DNA of 43,175 nucleotides from assembly GCA_026707905.1 (NCBI GenBank), contig JAPOVY010000051.1, positions 1 to 43,175 on the forward strand. Direction: 5' to 3'. Source of the DNA: Gammaproteobacteria bacterium (GTDB taxonomy: Bacteria > Pseudomonadota > Gammaproteobacteria > Pseudomonadales > Azotimanducaceae). Below the pieces are notes generated by a model, which had not been told where the DNA came from, did no database searches, and saw nothing but the letters and a program-made list of their open reading frames with translations. Of this stretch, positions 8,835-18,276 are shown one piece after another. Position 1 is the first letter of the stretch. Each line of letters opens with the position of its first letter. The translations under genes and the position numbers were made by a program.

Positions 8835-9611
8835 ATGTCGCGAGCTGCAACTCAATTTAGCCACTTTGAACCTGCGTTGTTCGCATCGAAAGGCTATATC
8901 GTGAGAAAAGGGTTAATCTCGCCGCCGATGATCGCGGAGCTCAAGTCGGTGACTGAGCATGCGCTCGATCCCTTGATCGGTCCAGTTGAATTTGAGGCAG
9001 AGGTGGGTTATCCGGGCGCGCCAGAAACGCGTGACGCAAGCGGTGGCGACACACCTCGACGATTGTTACATGCGTACGCGAGAGATTCTGTATTCGCAGG
9101 TCTGGCGACTTTACAGTCGATCCGTAACACACTCGTCGCGGTTATGGGAACTGAGGACGTGCACTTGAGTCAAAACCACCATAACTGCGTGATGACCAAA
9201 CATCCTGGCTATTCAAGTTCAACGAGCTGGCATCAAGACATTCGCTATTGGTCGTTTGATCGAGCGGAGCTCGTGTCAATTTGGTGTGCATTCGGGAATG
9301 AAACGCGAGAGAACGGCGCACTCTCCGTGATCCCTGGTAGTCACGTTGAAAACGTCGAACGCGGCCGTCTCGATCGCGATTTATTTTTGCGGACGGACCT
9401 TGAAGAAAACCAAAATCTACTTGAACGTCAAAAACAGGTCGAACTTGATGCAGGAGACGTCCTGTTCTTCCATTGTCGCTTGTTCCACGCAGCAGGACGA
9501 AATGAGTCTGATGCCATCAAATTCTCGGCAGTTTTCACCTACCACGACGGAAATAACCACCCAATTCCAGGTACGCGGTCCGAACGCTATCCGGCGATTC
9601 CCCTGAATTAA
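8835..9611 (+). CDS. Phytanoyl-CoA dioxygenase (PhyH) family protein
   Basis: A 258-residue Fe(II)/2-oxoglutarate-dependent oxygenase of the PhyH family. The iron-binding facial triad is visible: His133-x-Asp135 (SWHQDIRYWS) and distal His218 (LFHAAGRNES). The 2-oxoglutarate-binding basic residue 11 positions later is Lys229 rather than the usual Arg, a mild departure. The segment GALSVIPGSH is typical. The start is the ATG at 8835; a GGAG lies unusually close (1 nt) upstream, so initiation may be weak. Substrate unknown: family members hydroxylate acyl-CoAs, betaines, ectoine and others. The Smr-domain gene follows 21 nt later on the same strand. Confidence 0.85.
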   Translation: MSRAATQFSHFEPALFASKGYIVRKGLISPPMIAELKSVTEHALDPLIGPVEFEAEVGYPGAPETRDASGGDTPRRLLHAYARDSVFAGLATLQSIRNTLVAVMGTEDVHLSQNHHNCVMTKHPGYSSSTSWHQDIRYWSFDRAELVSIWCAFGNETRENGALSVIPGSHVENVERGRLDRDLFLRTDLEENQNLLERQKQVELDAGDVLFFHCRLFHAAGRNESDAIKFSAVFTYHDGNNHPIPGTRSERYPAIPLN

Positions 9612-9632
9612 ACCGCCGTATAGCAGAATTAC

Positions 9633-10220
9633 ATGGACGACGCCATGAATGAATTTGAGCGCGAAATGGCGAAGGACGGTGTGGAGAAAACCGATCCTAC
9701 AAACCGCGTCGAAACGTCGAATGGACCCAACGAACCTACACCCGGGCAACTCGGCGCACGCGACAATGCAGTGGGTGATTCGCAGCGAAATTACTTACGT
9801 GACTTCCTTGACGACATGAACCGTGTTTCGCCTGATCATGTCTTCAATTGGCGCCGCGATGGTGCGCAAACTGAGGTCGTTAGTCGGTTGAAACATGGTC
9901 ACTATTCATCGGGCGACCAAATCGATCTTCATCACAAATCGATTCGCGAAGCGCACGAGTTAATTTGGACATTTCTTTCAGATGCACTCGCCGAAGGACA
10001 TCGAACCGTATCGATCGTCCACGGCAAAGGCGCAAAATCGAACCAACCTGCGCAACTAAAGAGTTACGTTGGACAAGCCCTTCAAGATCACCACGATGTA
10101 ATTGCTTTCTGTACAGCGCCGCCCGAACAAGGAGGCGCAGGAGCTACGCTCGTGTGGCTACGCAAGTCTGAGGAGGAAAAGGAAGCGACGCGCGAACGCA
10201 TCCAGAGCAGGCTGGGTTAA
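9633..10220 (+). CDS. Smr-domain protein (SmrA/B-like nuclease)
   Basis: A 195-residue cytoplasmic protein. The N-terminal ~85 residues are charged and low in complexity. The Smr domain (about 95-185) carries DLHHKSIREA (98-107) and HGKG (130-133), the two hallmark motifs. Stand-alone proteobacterial Smr proteins act as nucleases; E. coli SmrB cleaves mRNA at collided ribosomes, but here the exact role is inferred from the domain only. Its end overlaps the convergent acyl-CoA dehydrogenase gene by 4 nt, so there is no room for a separate terminator. Confidence 0.88.
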   Translation: MDDAMNEFEREMAKDGVEKTDPTNRVETSNGPNEPTPGQLGARDNAVGDSQRNYLRDFLDDMNRVSPDHVFNWRRDGAQTEVVSRLKHGHYSSGDQIDLHHKSIREAHELIWTFLSDALAEGHRTVSIVHGKGAKSNQPAQLKSYVGQALQDHHDVIAFCTAPPEQGGAGATLVWLRKSEEEKEATRERIQSRLG

Positions 10221-11332
10221 ATCCGCCCCTTTTCCAGGTCGAGTTTTCCTCGAACGAGGTTCAATCTAAGTATGTCGCTTGCGCCTTCAGCAAGTCGCCA
10301 AGCTCGAACGCGACGGTAAAGTTCCTCGAGTGGGTGCCCGGTCTGCAAAGCCATACCGCCATGCAGCTGAATCGCCATATCGACGATTTCACCGATCGTC
10401 TCGCTGCAAAAGACCTTACTGGCGATGACTTCATTGATGACGTTCTCACCTGATTCCGCGATACGTGCTGTTCGATACAGCATGCTACGAGCTGCAAAAG
10501 CTTTGATTCGCATGTCGGCATAGCGAAGGCGGACGCCTTCTTTGTTTCCCAATGGTTCTCCACTTCGATGGGGCGCCTGCAAGTGTTCTGTGGTCCGTTG
10601 GATCACCCATCGCATGAGACCAACACTTTGTGCGGCGAATACTAAGCGTGTATCACCTATCTGATCCATCGCACGCGGCATACCACGGCCTGGTTCACCG
10701 ATCACGTGGGACCGCGGAACTCTCACATCCCGGAAGCGCATGGACGCATGGTGACTACCATCGATTGAACCAAACGTTTGAACGATCTCGATCCCCGACG
10801 TCGCCATGTCGATCAGGAGCATCGCGGGTCCTTGTCCCTCGATATCTACCATCGCATTGATGTAGTCCGCCGTAGCACCACCGGTTACGTAGGACTTTTG
10901 ACCATTGATAACGAGTGTTTCTCCGTCGATAGCGGCCCAAGTCTTGCGTTCGGCATCGTCTGGTTCGGTAAAGGCGAAAGCTCCCCGTTTCTCTCCCGCA
11001 AGCATCGGTGCAAGGTAGTGGCTTTTCAGAGGTTCTCCAACGCCTTGCAGAACGCCGGGTTGTGGGCCAAATAATCCACCCACGTGACATAAGTTGAACG
11101 CCCCTAAGGTTTCGTGAACGACGACAGACTCGAGAGGACCTGCGTCTAACCCGCCGTGTTCCTTGGGCTGCGAAAGACCATAAATACTTGCTTTCTTGGA
11201 AGCGGCAGTAATACGTGCTCGCCGTTCTTGCGATTCAAGCGACTCGTCTTGAAGCACGCTGCTAATTTCTACACAGAGATTCTCGACTTGGTCGCGACGG
11301 GCTTTTAGTTCCGTTGATAAAGATTCGGGCAT
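10217..11332 (-). CDS. Acyl-CoA dehydrogenase family protein
   Basis: A 371-residue FAD-dependent dehydrogenase that would introduce a 2,3-double bond into an acyl-CoA. All three domains are present: the N-terminal helices, the beta domain with FAFTEPDDAE and INGQKSYVTGGA, and the C-terminal helical domain with the catalytic Glu at about 349 in LAEGASDILRL. VRLRYADMRIKAFAARSML and IQLHGGMALQTGHPLE are typical of the family. It is the last gene of the cmoA-cmoB-wHTH run, 38 nt after the small membrane protein, so it may be cotranscribed with them. Substrate chain length cannot be read from the sequence. Confidence 0.88.
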   Translation of the reverse strand: MPESLSTELKARRDQVENLCVEISSVLQDESLESQERRARITAASKKASIYGLSQPKEHGGLDAGPLESVVVHETLGAFNLCHVGGLFGPQPGVLQGVGEPLKSHYLAPMLAGEKRGAFAFTEPDDAERKTWAAIDGETLVINGQKSYVTGGATADYINAMVDIEGQGPAMLLIDMATSGIEIVQTFGSIDGSHHASMRFRDVRVPRSHVIGEPGRGMPRAMDQIGDTRLVFAAQSVGLMRWVIQRTTEHLQAPHRSGEPLGNKEGVRLRYADMRIKAFAARSMLYRTARIAESGENVINEVIASKVFCSETIGEIVDMAIQLHGGMALQTGHPLEELYRRVRAWRLAEGASDILRLNLVRGKLDLEKGRI

Positions 11333-11370
11333 TTAGTGTTTCTTCGGATGTGCTATTTTGTAGAGAACTT

Positions 11371-11739
11371 TTAGATGAACATTGAGCCGAAAGCAAAGAA
11401 GGTGGATATCCCAAACAACACCATGATGGATGCCCAAATCGTCCAAAAGACCCAGTTTTCTCTGCGTGCGTGGTTCCGCACTAACGCCTCGACGTCCTCG
11501 GGATCCATGGCGTAAATTGAAGATGGTAGAGCGTAGCGAGTAATCCCGTCACCACGACCCGGTAATTTCATAAAGAGGTCGTTCGTTTGATCTAACGTCC
11601 GTTTAATCGTGACGATATCGAGTCCAGTTGCGTCCCTAATCTGGATTGGGTGGAGGGACCGCTCTTCGTGATCGCAAAAACTGCGATAAATTGCGAGAAT
11701 CCGGCCGGTGTTCCCTCGAAAGCGAAATATCCCTAGCAT
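11371..11739 (-). CDS. Small winged-helix-like protein with C-terminal membrane helix
   Basis: A 122-residue protein that I do not recognise. Residues about 10-75 read like a winged helix: helices around ILAIYRSFCDHEERSLHPIQI, a candidate recognition segment DATGLDIVTIKRTLDQTNDLFMKL, and a wing-like turn PGRGDGITRYAL. Residues about 95-118 (WVFWTIWASIMVLFGISTFFAF) are one membrane helix, so it may be a membrane-tethered regulator. Its ATG follows the cmoB stop with no spacing (TAG-ATG), so it is translationally coupled to cmoB. Function unknown. Confidence 0.6.
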   Translation of the reverse strand: MLGIFRFRGNTGRILAIYRSFCDHEERSLHPIQIRDATGLDIVTIKRTLDQTNDLFMKLPGRGDGITRYALPSSIYAMDPEDVEALVRNHARRENWVFWTIWASIMVLFGISTFFAFGSMFI

Positions 11740-12660
11740 CTAGTTTGCTCGATGTGCGGTCACGATAGCCCGTTTTGGCGCCGGGTGACCTTCGATTGTG
11801 AGTGAATTATCAGATGGGTCAAGTGCAGCACTCAACGATTTAAACGGCATGTATTTCGTTGCGCGTTGTTCTTCGATCGTGGTTGTTGATATGTCAACGC
11901 ATTTTGGCTCGACAAATCCGGCGTCACGTAGTTTAGTTTCAAGCGTGCTAACGCGTGGAATCAAATAGACGTTTCGCATTCCTGCGTAACGATTTTCAGG
12001 AAGGATGTCCTCGTCTGCGATGATGGATTCAAGTACAACTTGACCCCCGGGTTGACAGCGGTCGAAGAGTGCCCGCAGATGCGAATCAGCATCTCGTTGA
12101 TGGTAGACCACACCCATCGAAAGCACGATGTCAAACTCGCTTTGTGCAGTATCACGGTCAAAGCGCGCTGGCACGACAACGTTCGGGGATCGAACGAACC
12201 AATTCACCAACGCCGCTTGAAGGGCATAGAGTAGGTGACCGTCAATTCCCACCACTGATCTGGCACCCGCGTCTAGTGCACGGAAGCCGAAATAACCGTT
12301 TCCACAACCGATATCAAGGATGTTTTTATTCTGCCACTGTATGTGAGAACACAGTCTCGCCCATTTGAAATCAGAACGCCATTCTGTGTCGATTACTCGC
12401 CCAAACAGATTGAGCGGACCTTTCCGCCACGGAATCAGGTTGTCTATCGCTTGACCAAGCACATCGCCTTCAGCTATGGAAAGTTCGCCTGGAAGGCCGA
12501 CTTCAAGCGTGTCGCGGAACTGAGTGTGCGACGATCGAATATTCGGAAGGTGCTCAAACGTGGTAAGCCAATCCGCGAGCTTCCCGTGACGCAACTCTGA
12601 CATTTTGATAGGAAATCCGGCAATTCGCCAACTCGATTCCAGCCACTCGCGAAATCTCAT
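11740..12660 (-). CDS. cmoB: tRNA U34 carboxymethyltransferase CmoB
   Basis: Transfers the carboxymethyl group of carboxy-S-adenosylmethionine to 5-hydroxyuridine at tRNA position 34, making cmo5U and widening wobble decoding. At 306 residues it is near the usual ~320. The diagnostic LIPWRKGPL (75-83) and a class I SAM-binding motif DIGCGNGY (116-123) are present, followed by the GIDGHLLYALQA and MGVVYHQRDA segments conserved in CmoB. It overlaps cmoA by 4 nt (ATGA type), which fits the paired enzymes. Confidence 0.95.
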   Translation of the reverse strand: MRFREWLESSWRIAGFPIKMSELRHGKLADWLTTFEHLPNIRSSHTQFRDTLEVGLPGELSIAEGDVLGQAIDNLIPWRKGPLNLFGRVIDTEWRSDFKWARLCSHIQWQNKNILDIGCGNGYFGFRALDAGARSVVGIDGHLLYALQAALVNWFVRSPNVVVPARFDRDTAQSEFDIVLSMGVVYHQRDADSHLRALFDRCQPGGQVVLESIIADEDILPENRYAGMRNVYLIPRVSTLETKLRDAGFVEPKCVDISTTTIEEQRATKYMPFKSLSAALDPSDNSLTIEGHPAPKRAIVTAHRAN

Positions 12661-13382
12661 GATCGGGCAATGAGCGACACCCAGTTGAGCAATTGGAACC
12701 AGACGGTTACCCGGCTGAACCCCGCTTCGTTCAAACGGTCGAGATGTGTTTCAAGCGAGTCAATGACCATGACTTTTTCTAGAGCGTCACGTTTCTGCGT
12801 GATTTCAAGCTCGGAATAGCCTTTCGCACGCTTGAACGAATGGTGATAGTCAACGAATTCAGGGTCTGATTGGATCTTTTCGGTCAAGATAAACAAGCCG
12901 TCATCACGCAAACCGCGACGAATCTTCGTTAGCATGCCTAGCCGGTCATCTGGCTCAATGAACTGCAGAACCAAGTTCATCGCTGCGACATCAACATCGT
13001 CGAAGTTACTGTGTAGAACATCTTGAGTAATGAACATTACGCGTTCATCTGCGATCTCAGTCCGCGCCGCATTGATCATCGCTTCCGAGTTGTCGATTGC
13101 TACGATTCGGGTTCGGGGATCAGTGAGTTGATTCAATAACGACTGTGTTACGGCGCCGCGTGAACATCCTAAATCGAGACAGAGCAACGGGCGTTGCACG
13201 GTTTGACTATGCGCCGCTGCGAGTACGCCGATGAGTTCGACCACCACGTCGTAACCGGGCACGGACCGTCGCACCATGTCGTTAAAGACCCGGGTAACTT
13301 TTTCATTAAACGTGAAATCTTGGACGGAAGCCAGTTTTTCTGCGTAGAGCTGATCTGACGAATCTGGCACGTCCTTATTCAT
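12657..13382 (-). CDS. cmoA: Carboxy-S-adenosylmethionine synthase CmoA
   Basis: Makes carboxy-SAM from SAM and prephenate, the donor used by CmoB. At 241 residues (usual ~247), the start was set at the ATG at 13382 because family alignment begins near MNKDVPDSSDQLYAEK; the longer frame to 13502 would run through the ppk start. The family segment DFTFNEKVTRVFNDMVRRSVPGY (22-44) and the SAM motif LDLGCSRGA (69-77) are present. Its start codon lies only 12 bp from the divergent ppk ATG, so promoters of each gene must lie inside the other's coding sequence unless one start is wrong. Confidence 0.94.
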   Translation of the reverse strand: MNKDVPDSSDQLYAEKLASVQDFTFNEKVTRVFNDMVRRSVPGYDVVVELIGVLAAAHSQTVQRPLLCLDLGCSRGAVTQSLLNQLTDPRTRIVAIDNSEAMINAARTEIADERVMFITQDVLHSNFDDVDVAAMNLVLQFIEPDDRLGMLTKIRRGLRDDGLFILTEKIQSDPEFVDYHHSFKRAKGYSELEITQKRDALEKVMVIDSLETHLDRLNEAGFSRVTVWFQLLNWVSLIARS

Positions 13383-13394
13383 AATAGGAACAGG

Positions 13395-15491
13395 ATGAAT
13401 ATCTCGCGATCGGATATAGCGGGAATGCGCAGTCTCAATTATCCGAAGTATTACGTCAATCGAGAGCTTTCGCTTCTCGAGTTCAATCGGCGCGTGATTC
13501 AACAGGCGCGGAACGAAAAGTTCCCGTTGCTGGAACGACTGCGGTTTGTTTGTATAGCTAGCTCAAATCTCGACGAGTTTTTCGAAATTCGCGTTGCCGG
13601 ATTGCAGCAAAGGCGAAAGTACGGTCAATTTCGACGTGGTCCAGACGGTCTATCGGTCGAGGAGCAGCTTGAGCAGATCGCACAGGTCTCGCACGAGCTC
13701 GTCAATGAGCAATACGAGATCCTGAATGACATCTTGATTCCTGCATTGCGCGACCGTGACATCTACTTCCTCAAACGGGATGAATGGACGCCGGATCAAC
13801 AAACGTGGGTTCAACGCTATTTTCGGGACGAGTTGCTCCCAATTCTGAACCCGATTGGTCTTGATCCTGCACATCCTTTTCCACCGGTCACCAACAAGAG
13901 TCTGAACTTCATCGTTTCATTAAAAGGAAAAGACGCGTTTGGTCGAAATGTTGAACTAGCGGTCGTTCAGGCACCACGGGCATCGCCACGTGTCATTCAG
14001 CTACCAATGGATATTTCTGGCCATGAGTTCGATTTCGTACTCCTTTCGTCCGTGATCCATGCACACGTCGATGAGCTTTTTGCGGGAATGGAGGTTCAAG
14101 GTTGCCATCAGTTCCGATTTACACGGGACAGCGATTTGCTTGTTGACGAAGAGGAGGCGACTGATCTGCTATTAGCTGTGGAAGGAGAGCTGTCAACTCG
14201 ACGATTCGGCGATACGGTCCGATTGGAGATCGCAGAAGACTGTCCAAACGACGTCGTTGACTACCTGCGAGGTCAGTTCGACTTAGCAGAAAACGACGTC
14301 TACTTGTGTTCGGGACCTGTCAATCTGATGCGTCTGAATCAGGTACCGGATTTAGTCGATTTGTCGGATCTGAAATTTCCGTCCTTTTCGCCAGGTGTTC
14401 CCAAGCGTATTAAAGCAGCGACCGACATGTTTGAAGCGATTCGAGATGGCGATTTGATCCTGCACCACCCATACCAATCGTTCGTTCCTGTTCTTGATCT
14501 GCTGAGGCAAGCCGCGATTGACCCGAACGTCATATCGATTCGTCAAACGCTCTATCGAACCGGACAAGATTCGCCCGTCGTTAAAGCCCTCATTGATGCG
14601 TCGAATCGCGGAAAGGAGGTCATGGTTGCTATCGAATTGCGAGCAAGATTTGACGAGGCTGAGAACATCGAGCTCGCACAAGCACTGACAGAGGCCGGTG
14701 TGCAGGTGGTGTTTGGACTTGTCGGTTACAAGACGCACGCAAAGATGGTGTTAATCATCCGGCGGGAGGATAACGAGCTCAAACGTTATGCGCACTTAGG
14801 AACCGGGAACTATCACCCTCGTACGACTCGTCAGTACACGGACTGTGGGTTACTCACCTGTAATCCTGAAATTACTGAAGACGTGCTCATGGTGTTCAAG
14901 CAGCTGACGTCGAAGGGTCACCCTCACGCGCTTCAACGCGTATTCCAATCACCATTCGCGTTTTTCGATCGGCTTGTAGCGCTTATTTATCGAGAGATTG
15001 AGCATGTTCGTGACGGTCGAGAAGGTCGCCTGATCGCGAAGATGAACTCATTAGAGGAACCGGGCGTAATTCGTGCGTTGTATCGAGCGTCTCAAGCGGG
15101 TGTAGAAATCGACCTCATCGTAAGAGGTATTTGCTGCTTACGTCCAGGGATTCCCGGTGTGTCAGAGAACATCCGAGTGCGTTCAATTGTCGGTCGTTTT
15201 TTGGAACATACACGAATCTTCTACTTTCAGAATCACGACCAACCTGAGATTTTTATGTCCAGTGCGGACTGGATGACGCGCAACATCTTCAATCGGGTTG
15301 AACTCGCGTTTCCGATCATCGACGAGAAGCTGCTACAAACGATCTTACGCGACGGCTTGGAGATTTACTTGAAAGACAACGTTCAAGCTTGGCTAATGCA
15401 GACGAATGGGAGTTATGTGAGTGCAGAAAGGTCGCCGGAGGATACCCAGGTGAGTGCACAAGAGACACTATTACGCTTGATGAAGCTTTGA
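13395..15491 (+). CDS. ppk1: Polyphosphate kinase 1
   Basis: Reversibly polymerises the gamma-phosphate of ATP into polyphosphate. At 698 residues it is the usual length for Ppk1. The N-terminal domain (NRELSLLEFNRRV, SSNLDEFFEIR), the head domain, and two phospholipase-D-like C-terminal domains are all seen; the autophosphorylated His is His448 in GYKTHAKMVL, followed by HLGTGNYHPRTTRQYTD. It may start at the ATG at 13395, with AGGA nearby, or at Met11 (13425), which would leave more room from the divergent cmoA. It converges with ppx, 15 nt apart, pairing synthesis and degradation of polyphosphate. Confidence 0.96.
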   Translation: MNISRSDIAGMRSLNYPKYYVNRELSLLEFNRRVIQQARNEKFPLLERLRFVCIASSNLDEFFEIRVAGLQQRRKYGQFRRGPDGLSVEEQLEQIAQVSHELVNEQYEILNDILIPALRDRDIYFLKRDEWTPDQQTWVQRYFRDELLPILNPIGLDPAHPFPPVTNKSLNFIVSLKGKDAFGRNVELAVVQAPRASPRVIQLPMDISGHEFDFVLLSSVIHAHVDELFAGMEVQGCHQFRFTRDSDLLVDEEEATDLLLAVEGELSTRRFGDTVRLEIAEDCPNDVVDYLRGQFDLAENDVYLCSGPVNLMRLNQVPDLVDLSDLKFPSFSPGVPKRIKAATDMFEAIRDGDLILHHPYQSFVPVLDLLRQAAIDPNVISIRQTLYRTGQDSPVVKALIDASNRGKEVMVAIELRARFDEAENIELAQALTEAGVQVVFGLVGYKTHAKMVLIIRREDNELKRYAHLGTGNYHPRTTRQYTDCGLLTCNPEITEDVLMVFKQLTSKGHPHALQRVFQSPFAFFDRLVALIYREIEHVRDGREGRLIAKMNSLEEPGVIRALYRASQAGVEIDLIVRGICCLRPGIPGVSENIRVRSIVGRFLEHTRIFYFQNHDQPEIFMSSADWMTRNIFNRVELAFPIIDEKLLQTILRDGLEIYLKDNVQAWLMQTNGSYVSAERSPEDTQVSAQETLLRLMKL

Positions 15492-15506
15492 GGATGCTAC
15501 TCCGAC

Positions 15507-17015
15507 TTAGATCTCTTTGACACCGAGCTTGACGCCCGCATCCAGCAGTACGTTTGATTCTTGCTCTAGATCCATCCTCGTCAATGGGTGTGCGTTTAAC
15601 CATTCCCGATCGATCTCCACTAAATATGCGTCACCTTTTCTCCTGAACTTGATTGCCGCTGGCTCTGTGTCTGAGCGATTACGTCGAAAAGTTACGGCAA
15701 GGCGCAAGATCAAACAAACATGCATGAGGGATTTCCCATGGGGCATTGGTTCTTCCGTTTGCAGTCGACGACGATGGGTTCTGACAAGCCACGCGAGTTG
15801 CGATTGTTCGGTTAGCGTAAATCCCGGCATATCAAGGTTCTCGAGTAAATACGCGCCATGTTTGTGATACGCACTATGAGAGATACCCATCCCGATTTCG
15901 TGGAGCATAGCGGCCCATCGAAGTAACTGTCTTTCGTCCTCGAATTCCTCCGTTCGTTTCGGAAATAGTTGATCAAACATTGACAACGCAGTTTGTGCGA
16001 CCAAGGTGGCGTGGTCGCGATCGATGTGAAAACGAGGTATGAGGGCTCCTACTGATCGTTCTCGTATATCGACGTCGTGAGCACGACCTACCAACTCGTG
16101 TAGCAGGCCTTCTCGAAGTGCATCACTTGAGACTTCAAGCGTGTCGAGTTTGAGCGTTTTGAACAGCCCAAGCAACATAGCAACGCCGCCAGGTAATGAC
16201 TGGGCTCGGCGTAAAGAACACCAGGTAGGGTCGATGTCATCGATATGGCCAAAACAAACTAAGCGCCGACTTAACTCCTTAAGCGTCGACTTCGTAATTC
16301 CTTCAGCGCTGAACTGAGCAATCGCGTTTTGTATTGCGAGGATCGTCCCGCTTGTACCTACGGCGAGCTCCCAACCATGGGTGCGGAAGCTGTGCTCAAC
16401 GACTTCGAGTTCAAGTTGCATGTCTTGAACGGCGTTTGCCATTCGTGATGTGGCTAGTTTTCCTTCTTTGAACCAGCGTTCGGTCATTGAGATACAACCG
16501 ATGTGGATGCTCTCACTGAGATGAGGCTCAAATCGATGTCCGGCGATCAACTCCGTGCTACCGCCGCCAATGTCGATAACGAGGCGCAAATCGGCGCGAC
16601 TCTCGATTGACCGTGCAACAGCAGCATAGATCAACCGTCCTTCTTCTCTGCCACTAATGACATCTATGTTGTGGCCGAGAATTGATTCGGCTTGACTAAT
16701 GAACGCGTCACGATTAGCCGCTTGCCGAAGTGCGTTAGTTCCGACTATGCGTACGTTGTGTTGTGGTAGTGAACGAATGCGTTGACTGATTCGACGAAGG
16801 CTGGCAAGTGCTAAGTCAATACGTTCTTGCGATAGTGAGCCATTGGTTTCGAGTCCGGCCGCCAGCCGGGTCATTTCTCGATGGCGATCCAAGACCTGGG
16901 TTGAGCCGTTTCGATCGCGCGCAACGAGCAGGTGAAAGCTGTTGGATCCTAGATCGAGCGCTGCATAGGTGTCGCTCGCAGAGATTACTGAGTCGGGTTG
17001 TTCAGACTCGTCCAT
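15507..17015 (-). CDS. ppx: Exopolyphosphatase / guanosine pentaphosphatase (Ppx/GppA)
   Basis: Removes terminal phosphates from polyphosphate; GppA relatives also convert pppGpp to ppGpp. At 502 residues, it has the ASKHA-fold N-terminus AALDLGSNSFHLLVAR, the second phosphate loop LVIDIGGGSTELI, and a C-terminal HD-like helical domain (about 310-500, with LLRWAAMLHEIGMGISHSAYHKHGAYLLEN; given here as context, key residues His and Asp in LHEIG). It lies tail to tail with ppk. Ppx and GppA cannot be told apart from sequence alone; the neighbour favours Ppx. Confidence 0.93.
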   Translation of the reverse strand: MDESEQPDSVISASDTYAALDLGSNSFHLLVARDRNGSTQVLDRHREMTRLAAGLETNGSLSQERIDLALASLRRISQRIRSLPQHNVRIVGTNALRQAANRDAFISQAESILGHNIDVISGREEGRLIYAAVARSIESRADLRLVIDIGGGSTELIAGHRFEPHLSESIHIGCISMTERWFKEGKLATSRMANAVQDMQLELEVVEHSFRTHGWELAVGTSGTILAIQNAIAQFSAEGITKSTLKELSRRLVCFGHIDDIDPTWCSLRRAQSLPGGVAMLLGLFKTLKLDTLEVSSDALREGLLHELVGRAHDVDIRERSVGALIPRFHIDRDHATLVAQTALSMFDQLFPKRTEEFEDERQLLRWAAMLHEIGMGISHSAYHKHGAYLLENLDMPGFTLTEQSQLAWLVRTHRRRLQTEEPMPHGKSLMHVCLILRLAVTFRRNRSDTEPAAIKFRRKGDAYLVEIDREWLNAHPLTRMDLEQESNVLLDAGVKLGVKEI

Positions 17016-17252
17016 TACTGCAACAGTTGATAGATCGAGTGAACTGAGATTTCGTAACTAGAAAAATCAGCGTCTCTCGCACATGCTTCACGCGCGCATT
17101 ATCGCGATTTGTTAGCCGAATCTCCGAACTACCAGTCCGACCAAATACCGAAGTAGCGAAGCTAGTTTTGGGAGTGGCGTTACATTTGCGACTGTCGTAG
17201 TCTGGAACCGTCGCTTCTATGATTCATCGCTCTCTAGCGTTGTTGAATCCCT
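17016..17252. other. Divergent intergenic region, ppx and glyoxalase-like gene
   Basis: 237 bases between divergent starts. No gene, RNA or repeat was identified, and no promoter could be assigned with confidence. Confidence 0.3.
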
Positions 17253-18143
17253 GTGACAGTAAATCCCGTACTACGTCTTCGACAGATATGTCTCTTAGCC
17301 TACGATCTTGAGTGGACCTCGAATCTGCTGTGTGCTGCATTCGACGCAAAAGTTGTGTTTCGGGATCCAAATATGGCTGCAGGAGGGAATCTCACCAACA
17401 CGCACATTCGATTAGGTGACTCGTTTCTTGAAACGGTCTGTCCTTCCGACCGCGCGTGGAAGGATTCCACTACGCAGACGAGACTGCTAGAACGAAACGG
17501 AGACTGTGGTTACATGGCAATTGTGCAAGTACCGGACGTTTCAGTAGCTTCACTGTCGATGGCTGAACAAGGGAATGCGATCGGGATGGTTTCTGGCGGA
17601 TTGATCCAATGTCCTGGAGAACCGGGCTCCGGTTTCGCAGATATGAAATCACGAAACTACGTGTTGGGTGAACCACTTCCGAAGAATGAAGGTACGGTTG
17701 CTGGGGTGAACGTACAGTTTCATCCTCGCGACTTTGGTACCCTCGCCGAAATCCAGGAGAACTGGCCAGGGCACGATGAGTTCCCGCGAAATAAAGGTGC
17801 TTATTTCCCCGCAGGGAATGCGTGGCAGAGAGACGTCGATTCGCGCCCTCATGGTGGCGTGACAACTGGTTTCGCTGCGGTCGAGATTGCCCCACGCGAT
17901 TCGGATCCTATCGAGGTCTGTGCTCGGTGGCAAAGAGGACTAGGCGCAGGATGCTGGCTTGATCAAGACCAACCATCGATGCTTCATTTGGCTGCTGGGC
18001 AGACGATGCGGTTTGTCGAACCTGGATCGGACGGTAGAACGGGTGTGGTAGGCGTTGACTTGTGGTCTATACCGGGTGGTCGAAAAATGTTCGACTCGTT
18101 GGACATTTGCGGAGTTACCTGGCGACTCGTTGAGCCAGCCTAA
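17253..18143 (+). CDS. Glyoxalase-like (VOC superfamily) protein
   Basis: A 296-residue cytoplasmic protein with two paired VOC-type beta-alpha-beta modules: the first begins LRLRQICLLAYDLEWTSNLL (residues 7-26) and the second around GFAAVEIAPRDSDPIEVCARW. The segment TNTHIRLGDSFLETVCP is typical of the glyoxalase-like group (Pfam Glyoxalase_3-like, by resemblance). The usual metal-binding His/Glu set is not fully obvious, so the reaction is not predicted. The start is GTG at 17253; no strong ribosome-binding site is seen. Confidence 0.7.
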   Translation: MTVNPVLRLRQICLLAYDLEWTSNLLCAAFDAKVVFRDPNMAAGGNLTNTHIRLGDSFLETVCPSDRAWKDSTTQTRLLERNGDCGYMAIVQVPDVSVASLSMAEQGNAIGMVSGGLIQCPGEPGSGFADMKSRNYVLGEPLPKNEGTVAGVNVQFHPRDFGTLAEIQENWPGHDEFPRNKGAYFPAGNAWQRDVDSRPHGGVTTGFAAVEIAPRDSDPIEVCARWQRGLGAGCWLDQDQPSMLHLAAGQTMRFVEPGSDGRTGVVGVDLWSIPGGRKMFDSLDICGVTWRLVEPA

Positions 18144-18157
18144 TTGATAGCGGATGA

Positions 18158-18172
18158 ATCGTTCTGAACGAT
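18158..18172. repeat. Short inverted repeat between convergent genes
   Basis: ATCGTTC (18158-18164) and GAACGAT (18166-18172) form a near-palindrome between the glyoxalase-like gene (+) and DUF1330 gene (-). No T-run follows on either side, so it is a weak terminator or a binding site; low confidence. Confidence 0.2.
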
Positions 18173-18276
18173 GTTCGATTCGTTGGGGATTGACGGAAAT
18201 TGCTACTAAACGGCGCTGATACTTCTAGCGAACCAACATCGAACAGAGTGTCGAACCTGCTTACCGAACGTGTGAT

